Assembly: GCF_016406125.1 (NCBI RefSeq)
Contig: NZ_CP066339.1
Location: forward strand, 3,286,001-3,350,000
Source: Alicyclobacillus sp. SO9
GTDB taxonomy: Bacteria; Bacillota; Bacilli; Alicyclobacillales; Alicyclobacillaceae
DNA length: 64,000 nt
Direction of reading: 5' to 3'
Shown one piece after another: positions 51,309 to 61,300 of this stretch. The first letter of the stretch is position 1; each line of letters starts with the position of its first letter. Both the position numbers and the translations under genes were made by a program. Under the pieces are notes generated by a model. That model searched no databases, was not told the DNA's origin, and worked only from the letters and a program-made list of their open reading frames with translations.

Positions 51309-52670
51309 TTATCCGCCGCAGGTTTGAACAGACCATGTTGTGCCCCCGTCAGTTGTCTTGAGCACAGACGTGTGAATTCGCCCGTTTTGTGGATTCATGT
51401 AGTTCAGTAGCATCCAACCAGTAACTCGTGTCACCATCTCTAGTTTCTTTACTGTAAACCCGCTGTGTAACAGCTTTTCGATCGATCCCGTCACCGCGAC
51501 ACGCGACCAGGACCGCCCACCGTCTTCCGTCCTTTCAAAGGGTGTACCTGAACTTCCAATGATCCATACTTCATCAGCATTCAAGTAGGATTCTCGGATC
51601 CGGGCATCTTGGTGTTGGAGTGACAGAACCGATTCGATGTTCCACCGTGATCCGTAATTTGACGTACGATAACTGACGATGTTGTTTTCCCCCGCGTGAT
51701 AGAACTGAAACAACTCCGTCCCGGTCTTTCCACTAAACACCGGTTTATATCCTGTCGTTACAAAACCTTCCTTATCACCCTTCGGAACCGGAAGGTGTAC
51801 AGGGCTCCATACCCTGCCAACTGTGTTCGTATGGTAAAGAGAAGCCATTGTCTTTGTCCGAACTACATTGCCGACTGCAACCCATCCATCGACAGCATTG
51901 GTAAAGGTCATTGGCATGGACACGTCCAGCTCTGGTAAAGCATGAGCCGTAGCATGTTGATTCGGAACATAACCGCCCGCAGACGATACCATTGTCCACG
52001 TCTTGCCCCCATTCCCCGTGTGAAAAATGGTCGTGTCTCCCTGATTCATCACGCCCCCTGAAAAAGCTTGAATCCAACCATCTTTCAGTGATGAAAAGTC
52101 AATGGCTCGGATGTAATTGGCAACGGATAGCACCTTCTGCGCATGTACTCCCCATGTGCGACCGCCATTCGTCGTTGTGAGTACATGAAGGATATGACCT
52201 TTGGCGGTCCGCCCTATCCAAGCTGCCCAGCCGTCAGTACTTGACTTGAAGAAAACAACCGGAACAAAACTGGACTCAGAATTTGAAACGGGAACCTGCG
52301 GCACAGGGGTTTTGTTCCAATGATGCCCTCCGTCGACCGTTCGCCAGATGCTGAAGTGACCATTCAGATAGCCCGAAAGGTATCCTGTCTTCGAATTCAT
52401 CATGTTCAGGCTAATGAGATACGAATTCTTACCATTTGACGGAAAACTCATGTTTCCTAAGCTTCTGGGTAATGAATGTCCAGCCAGCGTGGAATTCTTG
52501 TTGCCAGCCAGTTTCTTCCCAGGCGCGTAAACATGGGTCAGCCTGTGACTCGATTGATTCGTCTGTTCAGTCGATGCCGCGTGAGTGCCGCTGTGCGCGC
52601 TGCATCCGCTAGCCAAAAAAGCCAAGCTCGTGACCGCACCCAATGTAATCAATGAAGAATATCTTTTCAT
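51309..52670 (-). CDS. BNR-repeat lipoprotein (YCF48-like)
   Basis: A 453-residue lipoprotein with signal peptide and lipobox LASGC (cysteine near residue 23), so it is anchored outside the membrane. Five Asp-box/BNR motifs are visible as TVDGGHHWN, TTNGGRTWG, TGNGGKTWT, TEDGGRSWS and TTDGGTTWS, predicting a beta-propeller like YCF48 or sialidase folds. Catalytic residues of sialidases are not evident. ATG 52670 with GGAGGGAG somewhat far upstream. It diverges from a cupin gene. Confidence 0.88.
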   Translation of the reverse strand: MKRYSSLITLGAVTSLAFLASGCSAHSGTHAASTEQTNQSSHRLTHVYAPGKKLAGNKNSTLAGHSLPRSLGNMSFPSNGKNSYLISLNMMNSKTGYLSGYLNGHFSIWRTVDGGHHWNKTPVPQVPVSNSESSFVPVVFFKSSTDGWAAWIGRTAKGHILHVLTTTNGGRTWGVHAQKVLSVANYIRAIDFSSLKDGWIQAFSGGVMNQGDTTIFHTGNGGKTWTMVSSAGGYVPNQHATAHALPELDVSMPMTFTNAVDGWVAVGNVVRTKTMASLYHTNTVGRVWSPVHLPVPKGDKEGFVTTGYKPVFSGKTGTELFQFYHAGENNIVSYRTSNYGSRWNIESVLSLQHQDARIRESYLNADEVWIIGSSGTPFERTEDGGRSWSRVAVTGSIEKLLHSGFTVKKLEMVTRVTGWMLLNYMNPQNGRIHTSVLKTTDGGTTWSVQTCGG

Positions 52671-52865
52671 GCAACGATTCCGCTCCCTCCATGAACTAGA
52701 CGGAGTACACCCTGCATGATGTTTCATGAAATAGTGTTTCATTAGAATGCAGTCAATTTCATTGAATGCAGGAGCATCCGCTTGCAAGTGCCATCGCCGT
52801 GAAGGGACAACTGTGCTAAACTCCCTCGTATGACAGTGAATGACTAAACGGAAGGACTGCATCCA

Positions 52866-53228
52866 ATGGTGTCGAAAATTAACCTTGAAGAAAAGTTCTC
52901 CATGTTTCATGATTACTGGCACCCGCGAGTGGCAGCGGAACTGAACGACTCGTATGTAAAGTTGGCGAAGCTAAAGGGTGAATTTGTGTGGCATAAACAC
53001 GAGAACGAAGACGAAATGTTCTATGTTATCAGCGGCACCTTGCGCATCCGTTTGCGAGATGGGGAAATCATATTAAGAGACGGAGAGTTTACAGTCATCC
53101 CCAGAGGAATTGAGCACTCGCCAGTCGCTGAGGAAGAGGTGCAGGTTCTCCTGCTGGAGCCAAAATCCACACTGCACACGGGAAACGTCGTGACAGAGCA
53201 GACCGTCACTACGACAGATTGGGTATAG
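52866..53228 (+). CDS. Single-domain cupin protein
   Basis: A 120-residue cupin. The metal ligands are in GEFVWHKHENEDEMFYV (H, H, E) with the later histidine in PRGIEHSPVAEEEV. Single-domain cupins act as small isomerases, dioxygenases or sensors; substrate unknown. ATG 52866 with GGAAGG upstream. It diverges from the BNR lipoprotein gene. Confidence 0.9.
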   Translation: MVSKINLEEKFSMFHDYWHPRVAAELNDSYVKLAKLKGEFVWHKHENEDEMFYVISGTLRIRLRDGEIILRDGEFTVIPRGIEHSPVAEEEVQVLLLEPKSTLHTGNVVTEQTVTTTDWV

Positions 53229-53368
53229 GTTCCGACGGGTTACGCAAGCCTTACTTCAGCAAGCAGACTCAGCGGCAGCACAAGCTGGTACTTCAATCAG
53301 TCCTTAAACCAGTCCTTGTACTGCCGCCCCTTTATTGTCAACAACGGACACAGTGCGCCTGCAGTCCT

Positions 53369-54967
53369 CTAATAGGTGTCGAGTGCAACCTTTGCATCAG
53401 ATTCCGGACTTTCCTGATAATGAGGCACCCGGACGGCCGAGGCAACCCCCCAGTAATAGCAGACGATGGCGATGACGACAACGGCAATTTGATCCCACGG
53501 GGTAGAAAGCACGTTGAGTCCGTCAAAGGACTTTGAGCCTAAGAGAGAGACAAAAAACATCAAAACATAGTAAGCAATCAGCCACCAGGATGCACTCAAT
53601 TGCTGCCTGATGGAGTATTTATCCTTTGGCATTTTGGTTTGCAGCAACAGGTAAACCAGCCATACGACAACTTGCAGTCCAATCAGCCAGGAATCAACCT
53701 TCCATCCTGTCCAATAGATAATCAGAGAAGAAACAATAAATGCCAGCGGCGCGATAATACGTATTCCGCCAAGTTTAAAAGGTCTCTTGAGGTCAGATGC
53801 AGTACTGCGAAGTGCAGAGGCAGAAATAGGCCCAATGATATAAGTCATGACGGTAGCTGACGAGATAACACCCACCAGTTTGTTCCAGGTTGGAAAGGGC
53901 AGTGTCCAAAACACGGATAGAATAAATGTGAGCCACAGGGAAGCACGCGGCACGCCTGTTTTTTTATTGACTTTTGCAAATAATTTAAAGAAAGTTCCTG
54001 TTTTGGCCCAAGCATATATCACCCTTGAGGTCGACGCCAGATAAATATTCCCTGTACCGCTGGGAGATATCACAGCATCAATTTTTGTCAACGTCGCCAG
54101 CCACATTACACCTAAAGCGGTCGCTAAATCGGCGTACGGTGCCTTGAATGTCACTCGCAGCCCCTTCGTCCACCCGCTGGCTAAGTCTTGACCCGGTATT
54201 GCACCTACAAACGCGATCTGAAGTAACACGTAAAGAACAGCTGCAATCGTAATTGCCATAATAATGGCCAGGGGGACATTTCTCTGCGGATTCTTGGCTT
54301 CTCCTGCAAAGTCTACAGCCTGGCGAAAGCCAAGGAAAGCAAACACGATGCCTGCGGTGGAAACCGCTGACTCTACGCCTGTGAATCCATGGGGGGCAAA
54401 TCCGTGAGATGAGAAGTTGACCCCATGCATATGTCCCAGAAGGATAACCAGTACTAGTATGGGAACAACAAACTTGAAGGCTGTGACAATTGAGTTAACC
54501 TTGCCAAATACATTTACACTCCAATAGTTCAAAAAGAAGAAGACAGCCAAAAGAAGAAGTTGTACAAACCACCCGGTAACTGTAACGCTCCCGCTTGCTG
54601 TCCCCAAGGCGGGCCACCAGCTCTGAGCGTATCCTCTCATCGCTTCTGCCTCAATTCCAGCAACGCTGGAGTACGCAATAAGTGCAGCGAATCCCATTAG
54701 ATAACCAACCATTGGACCGTGAGAGTATTCAGGGTAACGGATGATACCTCCTGCTCGCGGAAGAGCGCCCCCTAATTCAGCATAGACTAGACCAATGAGA
54801 AGAACCGCAACGGCACCAATAATCCAGGCAATCCATGCAGAAGGACCCGCAATAATGGCGCCATTCAATGATCCAAACAGCCATCCGGATCCGATGATAG
54901 CGCCGAGCCCAAGAAAAGTAAGGTCTAATAGATTCAGCTTCTGTTTTAATCCTCCGTTTTCTTCCAT
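53369..54967 (-). CDS. APC-family amino acid permease
   Basis: A 532-residue permease with about 12 to 14 membrane segments. The N-terminal motif LTFLGLGAIIGSGWLFG is typical of amino acid-polyamine-organocation transporters, and YAELGGALPRAGG follows. It resembles aspartate-proton symporters of the YveA type, a weak substrate hint only. ATG 54967 has GGGAGG seven bases upstream. Monocistronic. Confidence 0.9.
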   Translation of the reverse strand: MEENGGLKQKLNLLDLTFLGLGAIIGSGWLFGSLNGAIIAGPSAWIAWIIGAVAVLLIGLVYAELGGALPRAGGIIRYPEYSHGPMVGYLMGFAALIAYSSVAGIEAEAMRGYAQSWWPALGTASGSVTVTGWFVQLLLLAVFFFLNYWSVNVFGKVNSIVTAFKFVVPILVLVILLGHMHGVNFSSHGFAPHGFTGVESAVSTAGIVFAFLGFRQAVDFAGEAKNPQRNVPLAIIMAITIAAVLYVLLQIAFVGAIPGQDLASGWTKGLRVTFKAPYADLATALGVMWLATLTKIDAVISPSGTGNIYLASTSRVIYAWAKTGTFFKLFAKVNKKTGVPRASLWLTFILSVFWTLPFPTWNKLVGVISSATVMTYIIGPISASALRSTASDLKRPFKLGGIRIIAPLAFIVSSLIIYWTGWKVDSWLIGLQVVVWLVYLLLQTKMPKDKYSIRQQLSASWWLIAYYVLMFFVSLLGSKSFDGLNVLSTPWDQIAVVVIAIVCYYWGVASAVRVPHYQESPESDAKVALDTY

Positions 54968-55162
54968 ACCATTCCCTCCCAGAAAATAAGTTTTGCTAAC
55001 GCATTCTGAAACTACCCCTCTCCAGAAATCACTCATACCCTCGAATATGGATATAGAAATTCCATTGTATAAAAGTTAAATATACTTAATTCAAAACAAT
55101 CTCAAAATTAAGTGTTTTACAACTGCAATCTTGTTTCCTGCTCAGAACGCATCCTAGTTAAA

Positions 55163-55188
55163 GCAGAGCTCAAGCCGTTGAGCTCTGC
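55163..55188 (-). terminator. Hairpin after the TetR-MFS operon
   Basis: GCAGAGCTCAA / TTGAGCTCTGC stem of 11 bp with a four-base loop, just after the TetR stop (55228). A short T-rich run follows on the minus strand. Confidence 0.65.
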
Positions 55189-55227
55189 CTTGAACAAGAT
55201 AAGCTGAATCAAGTTTCATCCATGGTG

Positions 55228-55830
55228 TTAATCCAATGGTACGCCCTTTTTTAAATACTCAATTGCATCATCAATCATTTCCAGCATATCCCGCTCAGGG
55301 TCCTCCATCCACATCACACCAGCAGCCAGTGCAACCCCGAAAAACGCACCGGTAAACATACGCACTTCTGAATCATCCGAGCTTCTGTCAGTACGCTTCG
55401 CCAAAGCTTGGTTCAGCAGGCCAAATATGTCCAGGAAATTACTCAAAATGGCCGCTCGAAGCTCCGGTACCGACATTATCAGTTTCGTTCTTTCCATCTC
55501 CGATGTCTGTTCGTCAGATGACATGGCGGCAAATGCATCTCTCATACCGTTGCGAAGGGCTTCTATTGGAGGTAAGTCTTTGGGCTGTGAGACAAATGTC
55601 TCCATGATAACGGGATCGTAGAAATCCGTTAGAACGACAGACTCCTTCGTAGGAAAGTAACGAAAAAATGTGCTGGGTGAGATTTCTGCAGCCTCAGCAA
55701 TCTGTTCTACCGTAGTCTCTGTATACCCCTGTTTCTTGAACAGTTTCATCGCATGCTGCTGAATTGACATTCGCGTTTTCAGCTTTTTTCTATCCCGCAA
55801 ACCCATTTGCTGTTGCTTCGCCTGTTCCAT
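55228..55830 (-). CDS. TetR-family regulator
   Basis: A 200-residue TetR repressor. The DNA-binding helices read KLFKKQGYTETTVEQIAEAA then EISPSTFFRYFPTKE. The C-terminal part is an effector domain of unknown ligand. It lies 142 bases downstream of a DHA2 MFS pump on the same strand, so it probably represses that pump as part of a self-regulated efflux operon. ATG 55830. Confidence 0.92.
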   Translation of the reverse strand: MEQAKQQQMGLRDRKKLKTRMSIQQHAMKLFKKQGYTETTVEQIAEAAEISPSTFFRYFPTKESVVLTDFYDPVIMETFVSQPKDLPPIEALRNGMRDAFAAMSSDEQTSEMERTKLIMSVPELRAAILSNFLDIFGLLNQALAKRTDRSSDDSEVRMFTGAFFGVALAAGVMWMEDPERDMLEMIDDAIEYLKKGVPLD

Positions 55831-55972
55831 TGTATCGTTCCCCTTACTGGCGAACGATGCCCTATCGAAAAGCCCGGTTCATTCCGCACGACGACAGCAC
55901 GGAATGGACCCTAGTCGATCGCCAAATTTTACAAGAAGCTGTGCTTTGCCATTCCCTTATTTCTATGTTTCG

Positions 55973-57481
55973 TCATTCTGAGACATCTCCCTTCTTTTCG
56001 CTGTGTACGCGGCCGGGAAGGAAGGTAAGTGCCAGAATTACATCAAGAATTGCAATACTACCGCTGACCCACAGGGCTTCATTCATGCCGTGGACAAAGG
56101 ATGCCCTGACGGACTCCAGCAGACCTGGAAGCCCCAGCTTATGCGCTGTCTCAATTCCTGCGGACACATTTTTCTGTGCCAGACTTGCAATCGACGAAGG
56201 AAGTCCATGAACATTTAGGTGATGACGATAGCCGCCTGCCAAAACACTGCCCAAGACAGCCACCCCAATGGTTCCGCCCGCCTGGCGAACAGCCTGAATG
56301 AGTGCCGAACCAACTCCGCTTCGCTCACCGGAAAGAGCGCCAAGGGCCGCATCCATTGCTGTTGGCATTGCAAATCCCAGTCCTAAACCACTGATGGAAA
56401 GCCACCAAACAGAAAATCCGGCTTCACTATGAATCGTTGTTCTGCCACCTATGAGAACCCCTGCTGCCAACAGAACGAAACCAAGACCGACGGCCCATTT
56501 CGCCCCGGCGAAGGCTGCTAAACGAGTCGCCGCGATGGCGCCAACCAGCAGACCTGCAATCAAGGGAAGAAGCCTGAGACCACTTTCAAACGCAGTTAAA
56601 CCAAGCACATCTTGAAAGTATTGCGGCGTGGCAAACAGAACCCCAAACATCACAAACGAGACCAGTGTTGTTAAAACCGTTCCCCACAAGAAGGCACGAG
56701 ACGAGAACAGTGACAAATCAATCAGCGGGTTCCGTGCTTTTCGTTCCCACCAGACACAAGCAACTAAGACTAGGACGCCCACGATAATCGGAATCATAGC
56801 GGCACTGCTGTTAAAGCCATGTGGGCCGGATTCAATCACCCCATATGTGAGAGCCGTTAGACCAACGCTTGATGTGATGATGCCTAACCAATCAATTGGG
56901 CCGCGTTCAGATGAACGGGACTCTGTCAGAAGAAAAGCTACAGCAATGATTGCCAGGATGACGATGGGTACATTCATCAGGAACACCGTTCCCCACCAGT
57001 AATGGGTTAGCATCCAGCCGCCGAGAATGGGTCCCACCGGAAACGAAATCAAGGTTGCTACCATCAAGACTGCCACGGCCTTGGGACGCTCACTGTCTGA
57101 AAAAGACACGGGTATGATAGACAGTGCAAGCGGAAAGAGAGCGGCTGCTCCGAGACCCAACAAAATCCGAGATAAGATGAACACAGTGGCCGATGGTGAA
57201 TACGCACAAGCCAATGAACCAAGCCCAAAAACAGCGAGCGCAATGAGGAGTAATTTTTTCCTCCCAATTCGGTCTCCCAGCATGCCAGCGGGTAACATCG
57301 CTGCGGCCAGTACCAGAGCGTAGGCATCAACAAACCACAATAGTTGTGTGGAAGACGCATGTAATGCCGTACTCAGAGTCGGCAAGGCCAAGTTTAAAAC
57401 GGTCATATCCAAACCAATTGCCATAACCGCCAGTGCAATTGCACCAAGAGCCCACCATTTTTGACTTTTCTTTTCCTTCAT
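55973..57481 (-). CDS. MFS multidrug efflux pump, DHA2/EmrB-QacA type
   Basis: A 502-residue protein with about 14 membrane segments. Motif A is GMLGDRIGRKKLL, and the antiporter motif C is FPVGPILGGWML, both typical of drug:proton antiporters. The N terminus starts KWWALGAIALAVMAIGLDMT. It shares its operon with a TetR regulator. Substrate is unknown; drug or metabolite export is the family role. ATG 57481 with AAAGGTGG upstream. Confidence 0.93.
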   Translation of the reverse strand: MKEKKSQKWWALGAIALAVMAIGLDMTVLNLALPTLSTALHASSTQLLWFVDAYALVLAAAMLPAGMLGDRIGRKKLLLIALAVFGLGSLACAYSPSATVFILSRILLGLGAAALFPLALSIIPVSFSDSERPKAVAVLMVATLISFPVGPILGGWMLTHYWWGTVFLMNVPIVILAIIAVAFLLTESRSSERGPIDWLGIITSSVGLTALTYGVIESGPHGFNSSAAMIPIIVGVLVLVACVWWERKARNPLIDLSLFSSRAFLWGTVLTTLVSFVMFGVLFATPQYFQDVLGLTAFESGLRLLPLIAGLLVGAIAATRLAAFAGAKWAVGLGFVLLAAGVLIGGRTTIHSEAGFSVWWLSISGLGLGFAMPTAMDAALGALSGERSGVGSALIQAVRQAGGTIGVAVLGSVLAGGYRHHLNVHGLPSSIASLAQKNVSAGIETAHKLGLPGLLESVRASFVHGMNEALWVSGSIAILDVILALTFLPGRVHSEKKGDVSE

Positions 57482-57703
57482 GACAGTTTACCACCTTTCA
57501 AGAGTGAGTTCATAATGCACCAAACCGTCTAATGATTCCTAATTCCATATGAATGTTCATGTTTTTTGATAGTCACTGTCATTATATACCGAGTGTCAAT
57601 ACTGCAGTTGGATATACAGTCAGGCTTAAAGGGAGAGGAGTTTGTTGTGAATCACCCATCGAGGCATATCAAGAACTGAGGTACAAAAAGCTAAAATGGG
57701 AGA

Positions 57704-57740
57704 TAAAAATGGAGGATGGATAAATTTCGCTCCATCCCCC
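57704..57740 (-). terminator. Terminator of the addB-addA-nucleotidase run
   Basis: GGGGGATGG / CCATCCTCC arms on the minus strand with a 12-base loop (57711-57740), followed by ATTTTTAT. It lies 57 bases after the deoxyribonucleotidase stop. The rest of the 57482-57796 gap shows nothing else. Confidence 0.8.
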
Positions 57741-57796
57741 AGGGGCTTCACTGATGCTTCACGTTACTCACGCAAAAAGCTATGGTTTTTGTTCAT

Positions 57797-58318
57797 TTAC
57801 AGAAAATAGTCGCGGACTTCCTGCCAATTTTTGACTCGTACATAGCCTTCTTCGTGGATGTTGTGACCAGCTGTATACAAAATCCCCTGACCGACAAACC
57901 CCTTAAAGTGACGCACGCTGTCATCAATTAAATAATCCGCGTGAAGAATACCCTTATTGCCACAGAACACAAAGTTCTTGTCTGAAAGAAAGGGAAAGTG
58001 TTCTCTGAGCCATTCATACTTTGCAGTAAAGGACGTCGGACGCTCCATGGCTGCAGTCGCAATAAAAATCTCATAATGCTCGTGTAACTCTTTCAGTACA
58101 TCCTGGCTTCCTTCAACGACATCCAAGTCTCGAAAGAAGTCTGTATCATTCAGCATCTCCAGAATTTCATCTGCACGGTGACTGTCATATTGCCATAGGC
58201 GCCGGCCGAGAAAATCTTCAGCAGACACGCTCTCCTGATACGTTTCATTATAGAGTTTCAAATGTTTTCCGCCAAAGTCTGCAACAACCTCATCCATGTC
58301 AACGGCAATCCGCTTCAA
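57797..58318 (-). CDS. HAD-type 5'(3')-deoxyribonucleotidase
   Basis: A 173-residue HAD phosphatase of the NT5C type. The nucleophile motif is IAVDMDEVVADFG, with IFIATAAMERP as motif 2 and the late YLIDDSVRHFKGF as motif 4. It removes phosphate from deoxynucleotides. The start is ambiguous: TTG 58318 with AGGAG eight bases upstream is preferred; TTG 58321 or GTG 58327 are alternatives. It follows addA by about 55 bases on the same strand, so it may be cotranscribed. Confidence 0.88.
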   Translation of the reverse strand: MKRIAVDMDEVVADFGGKHLKLYNETYQESVSAEDFLGRRLWQYDSHRADEILEMLNDTDFFRDLDVVEGSQDVLKELHEHYEIFIATAAMERPTSFTAKYEWLREHFPFLSDKNFVFCGNKGILHADYLIDDSVRHFKGFVGQGILYTAGHNIHEEGYVRVKNWQEVRDYFL

Positions 58319-58373
58319 CAATTCCACTCCTTATCCTCAAACGGCTCAATCGTTGGGGCAACTTCTGACCGAA

Positions 58374-61300
58374 TCAACTAGAAAACAACCTGCTCAAATC
58401 CACTGTTTCCATCTTGATGGCAGCGCCAGCCTTCACGAAGTACAAATAGGGTTGAACGTCGTCCGTTCTACACACTTGGCGCGCAACTTGCACATACGTG
58501 GCGACCTGTGCTGCATATTCCGTTGCCTGTGTTTCTACGTAGGACTGTGTGACTCTGTCCGTTTTGTAGTCTATCAACAGCCATCCGTCTTCTTCTTCGG
58601 CGAGGCAATCGATAACGCCCTGAACAACGATGAACGATGTGCTGCCTTTTCCCTGCTTGGGGTCGGGGACTGCGATTCGACTGAAGAAGGGCTGTTCCCT
58701 GTACACTCTCTTGGCGGCAGTGAGTCTTCTGCCAAGAGGAGATGACAAAAAGGACAACACGTCGTCGTCTGAAACAGCTGCTCTCATTGCCTCGGACAGT
58801 TTGTTGTCATCAACTAACTTATCCAAGGCGTGTGATACACCGGCAAGAGACTCTTGTACAGATAAGTCAATATGCTGCATGGCAGCGTGAAAAGCAATTC
58901 CGCTCTCTCGAGGACTCACTGGTACCACTATCGGTGCAGAGTTATCATCGCGTCTCGATGCGTCGTGTCTGACGGAGTCAGCCGTACGAGCCAGCATCGG
59001 ACTGTCAAGCAGGTTTTCCGCTGTTCCCAATCCGGTTGCAGGTCGCGACGTTGACTGTCGGGATTGACTAGACCAAAGGCGTCGCAGTTCCGTTGCCGTG
59101 ACTTTACCTGGGATATCAACAAGGTGACTCTCCCCTTGGACCGATACATCCATAAAGCTCGACCAAGAGGCGGTCCGCAGCTGTCTCTCAGAGCTAAAGC
59201 TCCCTCTTTCATCAGAACCAATCGGCAGATTTTTAAGCCAGGTCTCAAACTCATCAATAGAACCGGCTTCCGGAGGAACCTGAATTCTTTTGTCGCTAAA
59301 TTCGTTGGAGTCATCCAACGGCGTCTGCAAGTGAGGCAGGGCAGCCCCTGCATCTGTGTTCCACAGCTTTACGTCCACGTCTGCTCCTGTCTGACTCGGC
59401 GGAGGAAGCAGGCCTACCATGTCTGCATCCAGCAGAGGGTACAGCCGCTGTCGTGCAGGATGCCGAAACAGTATTGTCAGCACCCAGTCCAAATACGTAG
59501 ACGCGTTCATAAGGACAGACCGAGACAGCGGCTTGCCTCCGATTGCGGCGCCTTGTGCCGCGTTCGTTATGACCTTTCCAAGATTCCCTTGGGACCCAAC
59601 AAGAATCAGTTTTTCCTTTGCGCGAGTCAACGCAACGTACAATACCCGTGCCTCTTCTTCTAGAAAACCAGACTGATTCACTTCCAGCAGTGCAATCGAA
59701 GGAAGTGTTTTCCACCTGCGCCCATACTCAGCATCGTGAAACTCTGGACCAAACCCGTAATCCCGATGCAAAGGAAACGCCTTGTCTTCCGGCCCTTGAT
59801 AGAAGGTCTTCCCCAAATCAGCGACGAACACCACAGGAAACTCTAGCCCTTTGCTTTGGTGTATCGTCATGACCCGGACCACATCCTCGTTTTCACCGAG
59901 AGTTCTAGCTTCACCAGCATCCAGTTCCTGTTTAACAGTGTCGCGCAGCCTCTGAACGAAACCGAATATCCCGTCGTAGGAGGTTTTGTCAAACTCCCGC
60001 GCTTTGTCCAAAAGTGCTTCTAAATTAGCCCTTCGAGTGGGACCTCCCGGCATACCAAGCAAATAGTACAGCACGTTCGTCTCATCGACAATTCGTTTGA
60101 GAACATCATATGCCTTATCCTGGCGTGCCTTTTGACGCCATCCCCTAAACTGGGACAAAAAGCTGCTCAACCTCGTTTTCAACTCGGCACCAACGTCATC
60201 ACTCTTAGCAGCTGCCTTCACTGTTTCGTAAAAGTTCCCCGTTCGCACGAGCCGAATTTGGGCCAAGTCATGGTCAGAAAATGCGGCTAATGGGGACCGC
60301 AGCAGACTGACAAAGTCGACTTCTCGACGAGGATTGTCAACAGCCGCTACAGCACTCACCAGCCATTGAATCTCAAGGGCTCCATAAAAGCCGGAGGAGG
60401 TGGCACCGTATGCGGGAATCCCCTTCTGTGTAAAAACATCAAGCACAGTGTTGATTCTTCCTTTTGTCGATCTCATTAAGATGACGATGTCACTATAGCG
60501 AAGCGGACGATATTTCTGCAATTTTGTATCGTATACCTGTCTCTGGCCGTCGTCATTGTTGCCCATCAAGTCTAAGACCCGCTCTGCCATGACCAATGCT
60601 TCGCGCTCAATGTTCGTCAAATCAACCGGCTCATCCTCGTTGTCGTCAACCGTTTCATCGGTTTGTGAACTAGAATCATCTGCCGAATGCTCTACTGAAC
60701 CCTGTTCTCCTGATTTATGAGCAATGAGCTCCGACTCGACCCCACCTTCGCTCCGGCTCCGCCGTTCAATCAAGTGAAGTTCAACAGGCCCGGACAGTCC
60801 AGCTTGACTGTCGGACTCTGGGTATAGGGCACCGAATTGCATCTGTGTCTCTGCATCGTAATTGATTCCTCCGAAGGCAGGACTAAATAACTGAGAAAAC
60901 ACCAGGTTCACCATATCGACAACCTGTCTGCGGCTGCGATAATTGGCTGCCAAATCAATCGCAGCCCCTGCGCCTGCTCCCAATCTTTCACGTTCGTCGA
61001 GAAACAGTTGCGGCTCTGCCATCCGAAAACGGTAAATGCTCTGCTTCACATCTCCAACAACAAACAGATTGCCTTGACCGTTTTGAACTGCGCTCACCAG
61101 CGCATCCTGAATCGAGCTTGTATCTTGATATTCATCAACAAAAATTTGTTTGAACTGCTCCTGTAGACGCTGCTTCTCGCCATTGGCCGGATTGTCGATG
61201 GCTTCAAGTGCCAGGTGCTCCAAGTCACTGAAGTCAAGTTGGGAACGCTGCTTCTTTTGCTCCTGCGTACGTGTCTGAAACGCCTCTACAAGCTCCAGTA